A DNA stretch of 64,000 nucleotides from Bisbaumannia sp015645095 (GTDB lineage: Bacteria > Pseudomonadota > Gammaproteobacteria > Pseudomonadales > Halomonadaceae), in the NCBI GenBank assembly GCA_036871055.1, contig CP141893.1, positions 310,001 to 374,000 of the forward strand. Direction: 5' to 3'. Position numbers and translations under genes: made by a program. Position 1 is the first letter of the stretch. Every line of letters begins with the position of its first letter. Below, in pieces: positions 28,049 to 37,058 of this stretch. Under the pieces are notes generated by a model. It saw nothing but the letters and a program-made list of their open reading frames with translations, searched no databases and was not told where the DNA came from.

Positions 28049-28645
28049 ATGAGTGATGCCAACGGCGGCTTTCGGCCGCGCCTGCGTGCCCTGGATCGTC
28101 GCCAGGGGCTGGCCTTCATGGCGGCCCTGGCGGAGCGCCTGGCCCCCAATTATGGTCTCTATGCCGAGGCCACGGGCCAGGGTGACCCGGTGGCCCTGCG
28201 GGTGGTACGGGACCTGATCTGGGAGGCGCTGCTGGTCAGGGAGGCGCGCATCGACTTCGAGCGCCAGGCCGAGAAGCTCGCCGAGCTGGAGCCCCCCGCC
28301 GAGGACGAGAGCTTCGGGGCGCGGCGTGCCCTGGAGGCGGTGATGGCCCTGGCGGCCTGTCTCGACAGCCTCAGGGGCGAGGCACCGGAGGCGGTACTCG
28401 AGGTGAGCGAGCTCTCCCGAAGTGGCGTTCAGGCCTTGATCGAGCTGACCGAGGGAGAGGAGGATGCCCAGCGCCTGGCGGCGCTGATTCGTCAGCACCC
28501 CTTGATGGATGACGAGCACGACTTCCAGGCGGCGGTGCTGGAGGCGGTGGAGGCCCCCCTGGATCGGGAGGCCCTCAAGGCGTTGCGCCGGCTGGGCCGT
28601 AACGAAGGGGTCAGTAATCTGGGGTTGTCACTGGATCAGGGCTGA
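28049..28645 (+). CDS. DUF416 (YjaG) family protein
   Basis: A 198-residue, mostly helical, acidic protein. FMAALAERLAPNYGLYAEATG near the start and the central WEALLVREARIDFERQAEKL resemble the YjaG/DUF416 family, whose role is not established. It has no signal peptide or membrane segment. It begins 28 bases after the ATL gene in the same direction and may be co-transcribed with it; it converges with the leftward outer-membrane protein gene. Confidence 0.8.
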   Translation: MSDANGGFRPRLRALDRRQGLAFMAALAERLAPNYGLYAEATGQGDPVALRVVRDLIWEALLVREARIDFERQAEKLAELEPPAEDESFGARRALEAVMALAACLDSLRGEAPEAVLEVSELSRSGVQALIELTEGEEDAQRLAALIRQHPLMDDEHDFQAAVLEAVEAPLDREALKALRRLGRNEGVSNLGLSLDQG

Positions 28646-28658
28646 GAAGGAGCTGAGC

Positions 28659-29168
28659 CTAGAAGCTGACGCCCAGGGTCACCATGGCCCCGGCGGTGCC
28701 GAAGACGATCAGGTCGGCGTCCAGGCGTTCCCAGCGCACGCCGACGCTGGGCAGCAGGGCCGGGGCGATGCCGTAGCGATTGAAGGGGATCTTGTCGCGA
28801 AACTCCCCCTTGTAGCCGCGGATCAGCCCGCCGGTCAGCTTGCCGCGCACCTCCAGGGTGTCGCTGGGCTGCCAGAAGGGAAACTCTCGGCCGGCGTAGA
28901 AGTACCAGGTAGGCTGGTCGAAGGAGTTCTTGAACCAGGCGGTGCCGGCGAACCAGCGGGCGCTGTCGTGGACCTCCACGCCGATCAGGTCCTGCTGGTT
29001 GTTGTGATCGTCCCGGGGGCTGAAATGGGTGGTATAGAGGCTGGTTTGCAGGCGGGTGCGCTCGTACTCCAGGCTCGGCATGGCCAGAGCCTGGCCACCC
29101 GTCAGCAGCAGGGTGGCGAGCAGCATGCCCGCCGCGATTCTCGGTCGTTCACTCCATGAACGTTGCAT
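28659..29168 (-). CDS. Predicted small outer-membrane beta-barrel protein
   Basis: A 169-residue protein with a signal peptide (cleavage probably after ALA, near residue 29). Alternating aromatic and polar strands, WFAGTAWFKNSF, TWYFYAGREF, GYKGEFRDKIPFN and the C-terminal aromatic SF, are typical of outer-membrane barrels. Related Pseudomonas proteins are often labelled sn-glycerol-3-phosphate transporter without evidence, so I give no function. The start is only 17 bases after hisF, in the same direction, so it may ride on the his transcript. Confidence 0.7.
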   Translation of the reverse strand: MQRSWSERPRIAAGMLLATLLLTGGQALAMPSLEYERTRLQTSLYTTHFSPRDDHNNQQDLIGVEVHDSARWFAGTAWFKNSFDQPTWYFYAGREFPFWQPSDTLEVRGKLTGGLIRGYKGEFRDKIPFNRYGIAPALLPSVGVRWERLDADLIVFGTAGAMVTLGVSF

Positions 29169-29185
29169 GGTGACTCCAGGGAAGG

Positions 29186-29959
29186 TCAGAGACGCATCTC
29201 GATGCCGTGTTCGGCCATGAAGTGCTTGGCTTCGGGGATGCTGTACTCGCCGAAGTGGAAGATGCTGGCGGCCAGCACGGCGTCGGCGCCGCCCCGGGTC
29301 ACCCCCTCCACCAGGTGGGCCAGGTTGCCTACCCCGCCGGAGGCGATCACCGGCACGCTCACCGCGTCCGAGATGGCCCGGGTCACCCCCAGGTCGAAGC
29401 CGGCCTTGGTGCCGTCACGATCCATGCTGGTCAGCAGCAGCTCGCCGGCGCCGTACTCCACCATTTTCCTGGCCCATTCCACCGCATCCAGGCCGGTGGG
29501 GCGGCGCCCGCCATGGGTGAAGATCTCCCAGCGCGGCGCCTCGTCCTCCGCGGAGACCCGCTTGGCATCGATGGCCACCACGATGCACTGGCTGCCGAAG
29601 CGCTCGGTGGCCTCGCGGACGAACTCCGGGTCGGTCACCGCCGCGGTATTGATGGAGACCTTGTCGGCCCCGGCATTGAGCATGGTGCGGATATCGTCGC
29701 AGCTGCGGATGCCGCCGCCCACGGTGAGCGGGATGAACACCTCGCCGGCGATGCGCTCGACCATCTCCACGGTGGTGTCGCGGCCCTCGTGGCTGGCGGT
29801 GATGTCGAGGAAGGTGATCTCGTCGGCGCCCTGCTGGTTGTAGCGCTTGGCGATCTCCACCGGATCGCCGGCATCACGGATGCCGACGAAGTTGACGCCC
29901 TTGACCACCCGGCCGGCGTCCACGTCGAGGCAGGGGATAATGCGCTTGGCGAGTGCCAT
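29186..29959 (-). CDS. hisF: Imidazole glycerol phosphate synthase, cyclase subunit
   Basis: A 257-residue (beta/alpha)8 barrel that cyclises PRFAR with ammonia from HisH to imidazole-glycerol phosphate and AICAR. Catalytic Asp12 sits in IIPCLDVDAGRVVKG; the second acid is Asp in VVAIDAKR. The phosphate sites are VGGGIRS and ASGGVGN. It is three bases downstream of hisA in the leftward hisBHAF cluster. Confidence 0.97.
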   Translation of the reverse strand: MALAKRIIPCLDVDAGRVVKGVNFVGIRDAGDPVEIAKRYNQQGADEITFLDITASHEGRDTTVEMVERIAGEVFIPLTVGGGIRSCDDIRTMLNAGADKVSINTAAVTDPEFVREATERFGSQCIVVAIDAKRVSAEDEAPRWEIFTHGGRRPTGLDAVEWARKMVEYGAGELLLTSMDRDGTKAGFDLGVTRAISDAVSVPVIASGGVGNLAHLVEGVTRGGADAVLAASIFHFGEYSIPEAKHFMAEHGIEMRL

Positions 29960-29962
29960 GGT

Positions 29963-30721
29963 TCAGCTCCTGGCCTGGGTGAGTTGATCGCCCAGCTCGT
30001 CACACAGACGCTGGGCCTCGGCGAGATCCAGGCTGCCCTCGTAGATGGCGCGTCCGGTGATGGCCCCCAGGATGCCGTCGCCGGCCACCGCGCCGAGGGC
30101 GCGGATATCGTCCAGGTTGGTGACGCCGCCGGAGGCGATGACCGGCAGGCCGCTCTCCCGCGCCAGGGCGGCGGTGGCCTCGACGTTGACGCCGTTCATC
30201 ATGCCGTCCCGGGCGATGTCGGTGTAGACGATGCTGGAGACGCCATCATCGGCGAAGCGCTTGGCCAGGTCGCTGGCCTTGACTTCGGAGACCTCGGCCC
30301 AGCCGTCGGTGGCGACGAAGCCGTCCCGGGCGTCGAGGCCGACGATCACGTGGCCGGGGAAGGCGCGACACATCTCGGTAACGAAGGCCGGCTCCTTGAC
30401 CGCCTTGGTGCCGATGATCACGTAGGAGACCCCGGCGTCCAGGTAGTGCTCGATGGTGGCGGCGCTGCGGATGCCGCCACCGATCTGGATCGGCAGCTCC
30501 GGGTAGGCACGGGCGATGGCGGTCACCGCCTCGCCGTTGACCGGGGTGCCCTCGAAGGCGCCGTTGAGGTCGACCAGGTGCAGGCGGCGGGCGCCGGCCT
30601 CGACCCAGCGAGCGGCCATGGCCACCGGGTCATCGCCATAGGTGGTGGAGTCGTCCATGCGGCCCTGCTTGAGCCGCACGCACTGGCCGTCCTTGAGATC
30701 GATGGCGGGAATTACCAGCAT
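29963..30721 (-). CDS. hisA: ProFAR isomerase
   Basis: A 252-residue (beta/alpha)8 barrel that opens the ribose of ProFAR to PRFAR. Asp8 (MLVIPAIDLKDG) is the catalytic base; GGGIRSAAT and SGGVTNLDDI are the phosphate-binding repeats, with a second acid in TDIARDGMM. It lies between hisH and hisF. Confidence 0.97.
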   Translation of the reverse strand: MLVIPAIDLKDGQCVRLKQGRMDDSTTYGDDPVAMAARWVEAGARRLHLVDLNGAFEGTPVNGEAVTAIARAYPELPIQIGGGIRSAATIEHYLDAGVSYVIIGTKAVKEPAFVTEMCRAFPGHVIVGLDARDGFVATDGWAEVSEVKASDLAKRFADDGVSSIVYTDIARDGMMNGVNVEATAALARESGLPVIASGGVTNLDDIRALGAVAGDGILGAITGRAIYEGSLDLAEAQRLCDELGDQLTQARS

Positions 30722-30787
30722 GTCGTGTCCTCGTGGCGCCCTGGGGCGCGAGTGTTAGCGTTGATCATGGCGCGATGCCCGGGTGCC

Positions 30788-31429
30788 TCAGGGCTCCCAG
30801 GTCACGAAATTTTCCAGCAGGCGCAGGCCGGCACTGGCGCTCTTCTCGGGATGGAACTGCACCGCGAAGACCGGCCCACGACCGATGGCCACATGGGCCT
30901 TGACGCTGCCGTAGTCGGTGGTGCCGAACACCGTGTCGTCCTCGGCGGCGTCCACATAGTAGCTGTGCACGAAGTAGAAGCGCTCGCCGCTCTCGATACC
31001 GGCCCACAGGGGGTGTTCGTGGTGCTGGTCGACCCGGTTCCAGCCCATGTGCGGCACCTTGAGGCGCTCGCCCTGGGCGTCGTGCATATCGGCCGGGAAA
31101 CGCCTGACCCGGCCGGGGAGGTGGCCCAGGCAGGCCACGCCGCCGTTCTCCTCGCTCTCGTCGAGGAGCATCTGCTGGCCGACGCAGATCCCCAGCAGCG
31201 GCTTGTCCGCCTCCGCCAGCAGCTCCTGCACCAGCCCCTTGACCTGGCTGCGCTCCAGCTCGCCCATGCAGTCGCGGATGGCGCCCTGGCCCGGCAGCAC
31301 CAAACGAGTGGCGCCGCGAATGCAGCGCGCATCCCGGGTGATGATGACGTTCTCCTGGGTGACATGCTCCAGCGCCTTGGCGACCGAATGCAGATTGCCC
31401 ATTCCGTAGTCGATAACGGCGATGGTCAT
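30788..31429 (-). CDS. hisH: Imidazole glycerol phosphate synthase, glutaminase subunit
   Basis: A 213-residue class I amidotransferase supplying ammonia to HisF. The nucleophile Cys82 is in LLGICVGQQMLL and the His/Glu pair is in VQFHPEKS, all intact, unlike the paralogue at 27.0 kb. ATG 31429 follows GAGGAG; the frame is open further upstream, but homology begins at MTIAVIDYGMGN. Confidence 0.96.
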   Translation of the reverse strand: MTIAVIDYGMGNLHSVAKALEHVTQENVIITRDARCIRGATRLVLPGQGAIRDCMGELERSQVKGLVQELLAEADKPLLGICVGQQMLLDESEENGGVACLGHLPGRVRRFPADMHDAQGERLKVPHMGWNRVDQHHEHPLWAGIESGERFYFVHSYYVDAAEDDTVFGTTDYGSVKAHVAIGRGPVFAVQFHPEKSASAGLRLLENFVTWEP

Positions 31430-31460
31430 GAAACACTCCTCGGCAAGTGGGCGATGGGAC

Positions 31461-32054
31461 TCACAGGCAGCCCTTGGTGGAGGGCATCTGGCCGGCCATG
31501 CGGGGATCCTCGGCCACCGCCATGCGCAGGGCGCGGCCGAAGGCCTTGAAGATGGTCTCCGCCTGGTGGTGGGCATTGAAGCCCTTGAGATTGTCGATAT
31601 GCAGGGTCACCTGGGCATGATTGACGAAGCCCTGGAAGAACTCCCAGAACAGCTGGGTATCCAGGCGGCCGATGCTGGCGCGGGTGAATTCCACGTCCAT
31701 GAACAGCCCCGGGCGCCCGGAGAAGTCCACCACCACCCGCGAGAGGGCCTCGTCCAGGGGCACATAGGCGTGGCCATAGCGGTAGATGCCGCGCTTGTCG
31801 CCGATCGCCTTGGCGAAGGCCTGGCCCAGGGTGATGCCCAGGTCCTCCACGGTGTGGTGGTCGTCGATATGCAGGTCGCCCACCGCCTTGATCTGCAGGT
31901 CGATCAGGCCGTGGCGCGCCACCTGGTCGAGCATATGGTCGAGGAAGGGCACACCGGTCTCGCACTCGAGCCGACCCTGGCCATCGAGGTTCACGCTCAC
32001 CGTGATCTGGGTCTCCTGGGTATCACGGGACACCGTGGCGATACGCTCGGACAT
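31461..32054 (-). CDS. hisB: Imidazoleglycerol-phosphate dehydratase
   Basis: A 197-residue monofunctional dehydratase (no histidinol-phosphatase domain). The metal-binding motifs DHMLDQVARHG, DDHHTVEDLGI and NAHHQAETIFKAFGRAL are complete. It is first in the leftward hisBHAF run. ATG 32054 starts the conserved region; upstream in-frame codons to 32162 are not supported. Confidence 0.96.
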   Translation of the reverse strand: MSERIATVSRDTQETQITVSVNLDGQGRLECETGVPFLDHMLDQVARHGLIDLQIKAVGDLHIDDHHTVEDLGITLGQAFAKAIGDKRGIYRYGHAYVPLDEALSRVVVDFSGRPGLFMDVEFTRASIGRLDTQLFWEFFQGFVNHAQVTLHIDNLKGFNAHHQAETIFKAFGRALRMAVAEDPRMAGQMPSTKGCL

Positions 32055-32138
32055 GACGACTGAACTCCTGCGCTGGGCGCATGCATGGAAACGATAGGGC
32101 AGGGCCCCCGCGAGAGCGGGTCCCCTGTCGAGCCCTCC

Positions 32139-32172
32139 ATTATAGAGAATCGCCCCCCCCATCCGCTACAAT
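32139..32172. promoter_or_regulatory. Divergent promoter elements for hisB and the PanZ-like gene
   Basis: On the minus strand TATAAT (plus coordinates 32139-32144) is a perfect -10 about 85 bases before hisB. On the plus strand TACAAT at 32167-32172 is a good -10 about 55 bases before the acetyltransferase. Neither has a clear -35; an eight-C run lies between. Confidence 0.5.
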
Positions 32173-32225
32173 GCCAGGCATCGATGGGCGGCCGGAGCCG
32201 CCGCTCCGGCCCATGGAGACAGCAC

Positions 32226-32678
32226 ATGCCGGTTACCCTTCACAGGGTCGATCACGCCACCTGGGCGGCGGATGCCCAGGTGGCCCTCGACCTCTCGCGT
32301 ATCTATGCCGACGCGCCGGCGCAGCGCCTGCCGCTGCCCGCCGATGACTACATTCGCCAACACCTGGAGTCCCGCGGGACCTTCTGCTGTGCCCGTTTCA
32401 ACGACCGCCTGCTGGGCGCCGTGGCGGTCATGGAAGACCCCGAGGCCTGGTGGCTGGCCAATATCTGCGTGCGCAAGACGACCCGCCGTCGCGGCGTGGG
32501 CTCCCGCCTGCTGGCCCTGGTGGGGGAGGCCGCCAACCGCGAGGGACGGGTGCTGCGCATCGCCAGCGAGACCCTGACCCTGGACGATCAACTGTTGCTG
32601 TCGCGACTGGGCTATCGCCCCGCGACGGATGGTCGTTACTTCCAGTTCGAGCCGCCGGCCACGGGAGGTACCCCATGA
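32226..32678 (+). CDS. PanZ/PanM-like GNAT domain protein
   Basis: A 150-residue GNAT-fold protein. CARFNDRLLGAV resembles the matching segment of E. coli PanM (AARFNERLLAAV), and VRKTTRRRGVGSRLLALV contains the acetyl-CoA pyrophosphate loop. PanZ/PanM binds acetyl-CoA and triggers maturation and feedback control of aspartate decarboxylase PanD. PanD is not in the window, so the role is inference and a plain N-acetyltransferase is the alternative. The start of asmA overlaps its stop (ATGA). Confidence 0.65.
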   Translation: MPVTLHRVDHATWAADAQVALDLSRIYADAPAQRLPLPADDYIRQHLESRGTFCCARFNDRLLGAVAVMEDPEAWWLANICVRKTTRRRGVGSRLLALVGEAANREGRVLRIASETLTLDDQLLLSRLGYRPATDGRYFQFEPPATGGTP

Positions 32679-35005
32679 GAGCCTTGCTGCGAGCCCTGCT
32701 GGCGGTGGTCGGCGTGCTGGGGCTGGTGATGGTGGCGGCGGTGATCTACGTCACCACCTTCTTCGACCCCAATGACCTCAAGCCGCGGCTGATTCAGGTG
32801 GTGCGCGACCAGAGCGGCCTGGAGCTGGCCCTGGAGGGGCCCCTGAGCTGGTCCTTCTACCCTCGCCTGGGGGTCAGCGTCTCCGAGGCCGAGGCCTGGC
32901 TGCCGGAGCAGGCGCTGGAGGAAGAGCCCTTCGTGGCCTTTGCCCAGGCCGAGGTGAGCCTCGCCTTCACGCCCCTGCTGCGTGGCATGATCGCTATCGA
33001 GGGACTGACCCTGGATGGCATGCGCCTCAACCTGGAACGTGATGCCGAGGGGCGTGGCAACTGGGAGACCCTGCTGGAACGCCTCGACGGAGAGGAGGCC
33101 GCCGAGCGGGTGCTGGCCCCGGCCGCCGCCGGCGTCGCCCCGGGGGAGGCCGGCATGGCGGTGGCCCTCAATATCGCCAGTGTCCAGCTGCGTGATGGCC
33201 GGGTCCGCTTCGAGGACCATCAGCAGGGGCTGCACCTCTATGCCGAGGCATTGCAGATCACCGGTACCCAGGTCAATCCGAGTCGCGCCTTCCCGCTGCG
33301 TAGCGGCTTTACCCTGCGTACCTATCCCCAGGACCACGACGACGAGACGCCGCCCCTCTATACCAGCGAAGTGGGCTTCGATGGTCGAGTGCGCCTGGGC
33401 CTCGCCGATGGCCGCTATCGTCTGGAGGATGCCAGCCTGACCACCCGCACCGAACTGGCCGAGCTCGCCGGTCACCGCCAGCGCCTCGACCTGAGGCTGG
33501 CGGAGCTGGTCGCCGAGCCGGCCCAGGGACGCTACAGCGCCGAGGGTGGGCAGCTGGAACTGGGACTCTCCCACCCCGAACTGGGCGCCTCGCCGCTCTC
33601 CTTGAGCCTGGGCTTCGTCGCCGATGCCGACCTGGGAACCCAGGAAATCATGCTCCGCGACCTGCAACTGGAGGGCCCCGACGGCCTGCGCCTCAATGGC
33701 AACCTGACCGCCAGCCAGGTGCTGGAGTCGCCCCGCTACACCGGCCAGGTGCGCCTCGCGCCGCTGTCATTGCGCCCCTGGCTGAACCGCTTCGACCTCC
33801 TGCCCGAGACCCGGGATGACAATGTCTTCGCCGATGTGGCCCTGACCAGTCCGCTGCGTGGCGATCCCTCGCGACTCGAGCTGACCAACCTGACCCTGGT
33901 GCTGGATGGGGCCACCTTCACCGGCCGCCTGGGGGCCCAGTTGGATGGTTCGGCACTCGGTTTCGAGCTGCAGGGTGACCGCTTCGATCTCGACCGCTAC
34001 CTGCCTCCCGATACCGTCGGCGAGGCCCAGGCCGCATTGCCCGGGGTGTCGGCGGCCCATGCCGAAGGCGAGGAGGCCGGGGGCCTGTCGCTGGAGTGGC
34101 TGCAAGGCCTGAGCCTCGACGGGCAACTGGCTCTGGGGCAGCTCAAGGCCTTCGCCCTGGAACTCGACGAGGTGCGCCTGGCGCTGGCCGGGGAAGGTCA
34201 GCGGCATCGCCTGGAGCGCCTGGAGGCGCGCCTCTACGATGGCACCCTGGAGGCCAGCGGCGCCCTCGATCAGAGCGAATCGCCGGTGCGCTGGTCCCTG
34301 ACCCCGCAGCTGGCGCGGGTTCAGGTTGCACCGGTCTATCGCGCCCTGCTGGACGAGGCGTCGCCACTGCGTGGTCGTCTCAGCCTGGAGGGAGAACTCA
34401 CCACCCGAGGCGAGCGTATCGAGCGCTGGCCCAATCACCTCAATGGGCAGCTGGCGCTGCGCATCCAGGATGGCGCCATGCTCGACGTCAATGTCTCCCG
34501 GGAGATGTGCGAGCTGGTGGCGGCCCTGGAAGGACGCCAGAGCGAGCGTCAGTGGAGCGACGACACCCGCTTCGAACGCATCCAGGCGAGCCTGACCATC
34601 CGCGATGGCGTGGTGCACAACGACGACCTGGATATCGCCGTGCCGGGCATCGCCCTGGGTGGCGAGGGGGAGCTCAACCTGGTGACCCGGCGCTTCGATT
34701 ATGCCGCCCGGGCGCGTTTCGTGGATGGCGCCGACGCCGCCTGCCCGGTCAATCCGCGCCTCGAGCGGGTGCCGCTGCCGGTGCGCTGCGTCGGTAGCCT
34801 GGACGAGGCCCCCGGCGACTGGTGTGGTTTCGACCGCTCGGCGTTCCGCCAGGTGGTGGGCGAGCTGGTGCGCGACGAAGCCACCGAGCGGGCCTCCCGA
34901 GAGGTGGAGCGTCGGCTGGATGACGCCACTCGCCGCCTCGAGGAGCGCCTCGGTGAAGGTGCCGGCGAGGAACTTCGCGACACCCTGCGGGGTCTATTCA
35001 ACTGA
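32675..35005 (+). CDS. asmA: AsmA-family envelope protein
   Basis: A 776-residue protein with one N-terminal membrane helix (about residues 5-27), FFDPNDLKPRLIQVVRDQSGLELALEGPLSW, which opens the AsmA domain, then a long beta-rich periplasmic part and a C-terminal AsmA domain. AsmA-like proteins are bridge-type lipid-transport proteins that influence outer-membrane assembly. The C-terminus has a charged helix (EVERRLDDATRRLEERLGEG). It is coupled to the PanZ-like gene by an ATGA overlap, and a strong terminator follows. Confidence 0.9.
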   Translation: MRALLRALLAVVGVLGLVMVAAVIYVTTFFDPNDLKPRLIQVVRDQSGLELALEGPLSWSFYPRLGVSVSEAEAWLPEQALEEEPFVAFAQAEVSLAFTPLLRGMIAIEGLTLDGMRLNLERDAEGRGNWETLLERLDGEEAAERVLAPAAAGVAPGEAGMAVALNIASVQLRDGRVRFEDHQQGLHLYAEALQITGTQVNPSRAFPLRSGFTLRTYPQDHDDETPPLYTSEVGFDGRVRLGLADGRYRLEDASLTTRTELAELAGHRQRLDLRLAELVAEPAQGRYSAEGGQLELGLSHPELGASPLSLSLGFVADADLGTQEIMLRDLQLEGPDGLRLNGNLTASQVLESPRYTGQVRLAPLSLRPWLNRFDLLPETRDDNVFADVALTSPLRGDPSRLELTNLTLVLDGATFTGRLGAQLDGSALGFELQGDRFDLDRYLPPDTVGEAQAALPGVSAAHAEGEEAGGLSLEWLQGLSLDGQLALGQLKAFALELDEVRLALAGEGQRHRLERLEARLYDGTLEASGALDQSESPVRWSLTPQLARVQVAPVYRALLDEASPLRGRLSLEGELTTRGERIERWPNHLNGQLALRIQDGAMLDVNVSREMCELVAALEGRQSERQWSDDTRFERIQASLTIRDGVVHNDDLDIAVPGIALGGEGELNLVTRRFDYAARARFVDGADAACPVNPRLERVPLPVRCVGSLDEAPGDWCGFDRSAFRQVVGELVRDEATERASREVERRLDDATRRLEERLGEGAGEELRDTLRGLFN

Positions 35006-35025
35006 GCATCAGAAAGCCAGTCCCT

Positions 35026-35052
35026 GCGCCGACCCCGTGTCGGCGCTTTTTT
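35026..35052 (+). terminator. Terminator after asmA
   Basis: GCGCCGAC (35026-35033) pairs with GTCGGCGC (35039-35046) and six T follow. It ends transcription 15 bases before mutY starts. Confidence 0.88.
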
Positions 35053-35066
35053 ATGCGTGACAGCCC

Positions 35067-36152
35067 ATGACCGACGAGCAGACCGTGTCCCCCATTCTCT
35101 CTTCCGACGAATTCCAGCGTCGCCTGCTGGCCTGGTTCGATGCCCATGGCCGCAAGCAATTGCCCTGGCAGCAGGACAAGACCCCCTACCGGGTCTGGGT
35201 CTCGGAGATCATGCTGCAGCAGACCCAGGTGGCCACGGTGATCCCCTACTACGAGCGCTTCATGGCACGCTTCCCGACGGTGGAAGCCCTGGCCGAGGCC
35301 CCCCAGGACGAGGTGCTCCACCTGTGGACCGGGCTCGGCTACTACGCCCGGGCACGCAACCTGCATCAGGCCGCCCGAGTGGTGGCCAGCGAGCACGGTG
35401 GCGACTTTCCGGTACATAGCCTGGAGGCCATGGCCGACCTGCCGGGCATCGGGCCTTCCACCGCCGGAGCCATCATCGCCATCAGCACCGGACGCCGGGC
35501 GGTGATCCTCGACGGCAACGTCAAGCGCTCCCTGACCCGGCTGCATGCTCTGCCCGGCTGGCCGGGGCGCAGCGCCGTGGAACGCCGCCTCTGGGCCCTG
35601 GCGGAGCATTACACCCCCGAGACGCGGCTCCCCGATTACACCCAGGCGATGATGGACCTGGGCGCCACCCTGTGCCGGCGCGGCCAGCCCGACTGCGGGC
35701 GCTGCCCCTTCGATGACGTCTGCCTGGCCCATGCCCGGGGCGAGGAGCAACGCTTCCCCGAGGCCAAGCCGAAGAAGGCGACGCCGGTGCGTGCCACCCA
35801 GATGCTGCTGCTGCGCGACGCCGAGGGGCGGGTACTGCTCCGGCAGCGTCCCCCCACGGGGTTGTGGGGCGGGCTCTGGTGCTTTCCCCAGTTCGAGGAA
35901 GAGGCGGCCCTGCTGGCCTGGCTCGACAGCCATGCGCCCGGGGCCGAGCTGGAGCTCCCCTGGTCCTCCTTCACCCATGTCTTCAGCCACTTTCGTCTCG
36001 AGATCACGCCGCGTCCGGCGCGTACCCGGCGGCTGGCGGCGGTGACAGAACCGGGCAGCCTCTGGTACAACCCCCGACAACCGGCCAGCGTGGGCCTGGC
36101 GGCGCCGGTCAAGGCGCTGCTGGACACCCTCGGCGATGACTTGCTGGCCTGA
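35067..36152 (+). CDS. mutY: Adenine DNA glycosylase
   Basis: A 361-residue base-excision enzyme that removes adenine opposite 8-oxoguanine. Glu47 (VSEIMLQQTQVATVI), the helix-hairpin-helix LPGIGPSTAGAI with Asp149, the [4Fe-4S] cysteines 203, 210, 213 and 219 (C-x6-C-x2-C-x5-C), and a C-terminal NUDIX-like 8-oxoG recognition domain are all present. The mutY-yggX pair is conserved across gammaproteobacteria and joins oxidative DNA repair with iron protection. Confidence 0.97.
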   Translation: MTDEQTVSPILSSDEFQRRLLAWFDAHGRKQLPWQQDKTPYRVWVSEIMLQQTQVATVIPYYERFMARFPTVEALAEAPQDEVLHLWTGLGYYARARNLHQAARVVASEHGGDFPVHSLEAMADLPGIGPSTAGAIIAISTGRRAVILDGNVKRSLTRLHALPGWPGRSAVERRLWALAEHYTPETRLPDYTQAMMDLGATLCRRGQPDCGRCPFDDVCLAHARGEEQRFPEAKPKKATPVRATQMLLLRDAEGRVLLRQRPPTGLWGGLWCFPQFEEEAALLAWLDSHAPGAELELPWSSFTHVFSHFRLEITPRPARTRRLAAVTEPGSLWYNPRQPASVGLAAPVKALLDTLGDDLLA

Positions 36153-36172
36153 CCCCAAGCAGGAGAGACCCC

Positions 36173-36445
36173 ATGACCCAGACCGTGATGTGCCGCAAGT
36201 ACCAGCAGGAGCTGGAAGCCCTGCCCTTTCCACCGCTACCCGGCAAGAAGGGCCAGGAGATCCAGGCCAGTGTCTCCAAGCGGGCCTGGGAGGAGTGGCA
36301 GGCCCTGCAGACCCGTCTGATCAACGAGAAGCACCTCAATATGCTCGACCCGGGGGCGCGGGCCTACCTGATGGAACAGATGGAGCGCTTCCTCGATAAC
36401 CGCGACACCGACCAGGCGGAGGGCTATGTGCCCCCCTCGAACTAG
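36173..36445 (+). CDS. yggX: Fe(2+)-trafficking protein YggX
   Basis: A 90-residue protein matching YggX: MCRKYQQELEALPFPPLPG with the single conserved Cys7, then EWQALQTRLINEKHLNMLDP and GYVPPSN at the end. It protects iron-sulfur clusters from oxidants and is thought to handle labile iron. An AGGAGAG site precedes the ATG, 20 bases after mutY. Confidence 0.95.
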   Translation: MTQTVMCRKYQQELEALPFPPLPGKKGQEIQASVSKRAWEEWQALQTRLINEKHLNMLDPGARAYLMEQMERFLDNRDTDQAEGYVPPSN

Positions 36446-36471
36446 GTCGCCAAGGTTCTGAAAGAAAAAGG

Positions 36472-36501
36472 CTTGACCCGGAGAAAGCTTTCTAGTTAAA
36501 T
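36472..36501 (+). promoter_or_regulatory. Promoter of the Phe-Gln-Thr tRNA cluster
   Basis: TTGACC at 36472-36477, an 18-base spacer, and TTAAAT at 36496-36501, with an A-rich stretch upstream. It lies 17 bases before the first tRNA. Confidence 0.65.
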
Positions 36502-36518
36502 ACGTCTCCGTTGGCAGG

Positions 36519-36594
36519 GGCCAGATAGCTCAGTCGGTAGAGCAGGGGATTGAAAATCCCCGTGTCGGGGGTTCGATTCCCTCTCTGGCCACCA
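36519..36594 (+). tRNA. tRNA-Phe(GAA)
   Basis: A 76-base cloverleaf, acceptor GGCCAGA/TCTGGCC, anticodon GAA at 36552-36554 in stem GGGGA/TCCCC, encoded CCA. Confidence 0.97.
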
Positions 36595-36600
36595 CGCTGC

Positions 36601-36675
36601 TGGGGTATCGCCAAGTGGTAAGGCACCGGTTTTTGGTATCGGCATTCCCAGGTTCGAATCCTGGTACCCCAGCCA
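36601..36675 (+). tRNA. tRNA-Gln(TTG)
   Basis: A 75-base cloverleaf, acceptor TGGGGTA/TACCCCA, anticodon TTG at 36633-36635, encoded CCA. The anticodon stem CCGGT/ATCGG contains one G-U pair, and base 37 is G, where E. coli has A. Confidence 0.93.
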
Positions 36676-36737
36676 TTCGCCAACCCAGTTTCTCGTAGCA
36701 CCGTGTGTAAGGTGCAGGATTGCAAGGCAGTGCCCAC

Positions 36738-36813
<76 letters not shown>

Positions 36814-36854
36814 ACGAAATTGCAATCCCATCAAGACCTTATGCACATCAGGAG

Positions 36855-36878
36855 AGTCGCCCACGAGGCGGCTTTTTT
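36855..36878 (+). terminator. Terminator of the tRNA cluster
   Basis: AGTCGCC (36855-36861) pairs with GGCGGCT (36867-36873), one G-U pair, and a run of six T follows. Confidence 0.85.
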
Positions 36879-37058
36879 GTGCTTGTCCACCGCCTTTCCA
36901 CAAGGCGTCCACCGTCCGCTCGGGCGGACTTGAAAGCCGCTTCCGGTGCCCCTACCTCGATAACGTCGTGCCCCGGAAGGCCGGCACACTCTCGGCACTT
37001 CACCGTACTGCCGGACTGAACCTGAGACCCCGATCACAAGCCTCTGGAGGTGATTTGG

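Noticed and set aside
29207..31549. 780-codon rightward open frame across hisF, hisA and hisH
   Set aside because: It covers three well-conserved leftward genes and has no recognisable domain; a shadow of high GC coding sequence.
36930..36964. TTGAAA followed by TACCTC as a possible osmotically controlled ectD promoter
   Set aside because: The -10 match is poor, and no sigma-38 or osmoregulatory signature could be recognised with confidence.
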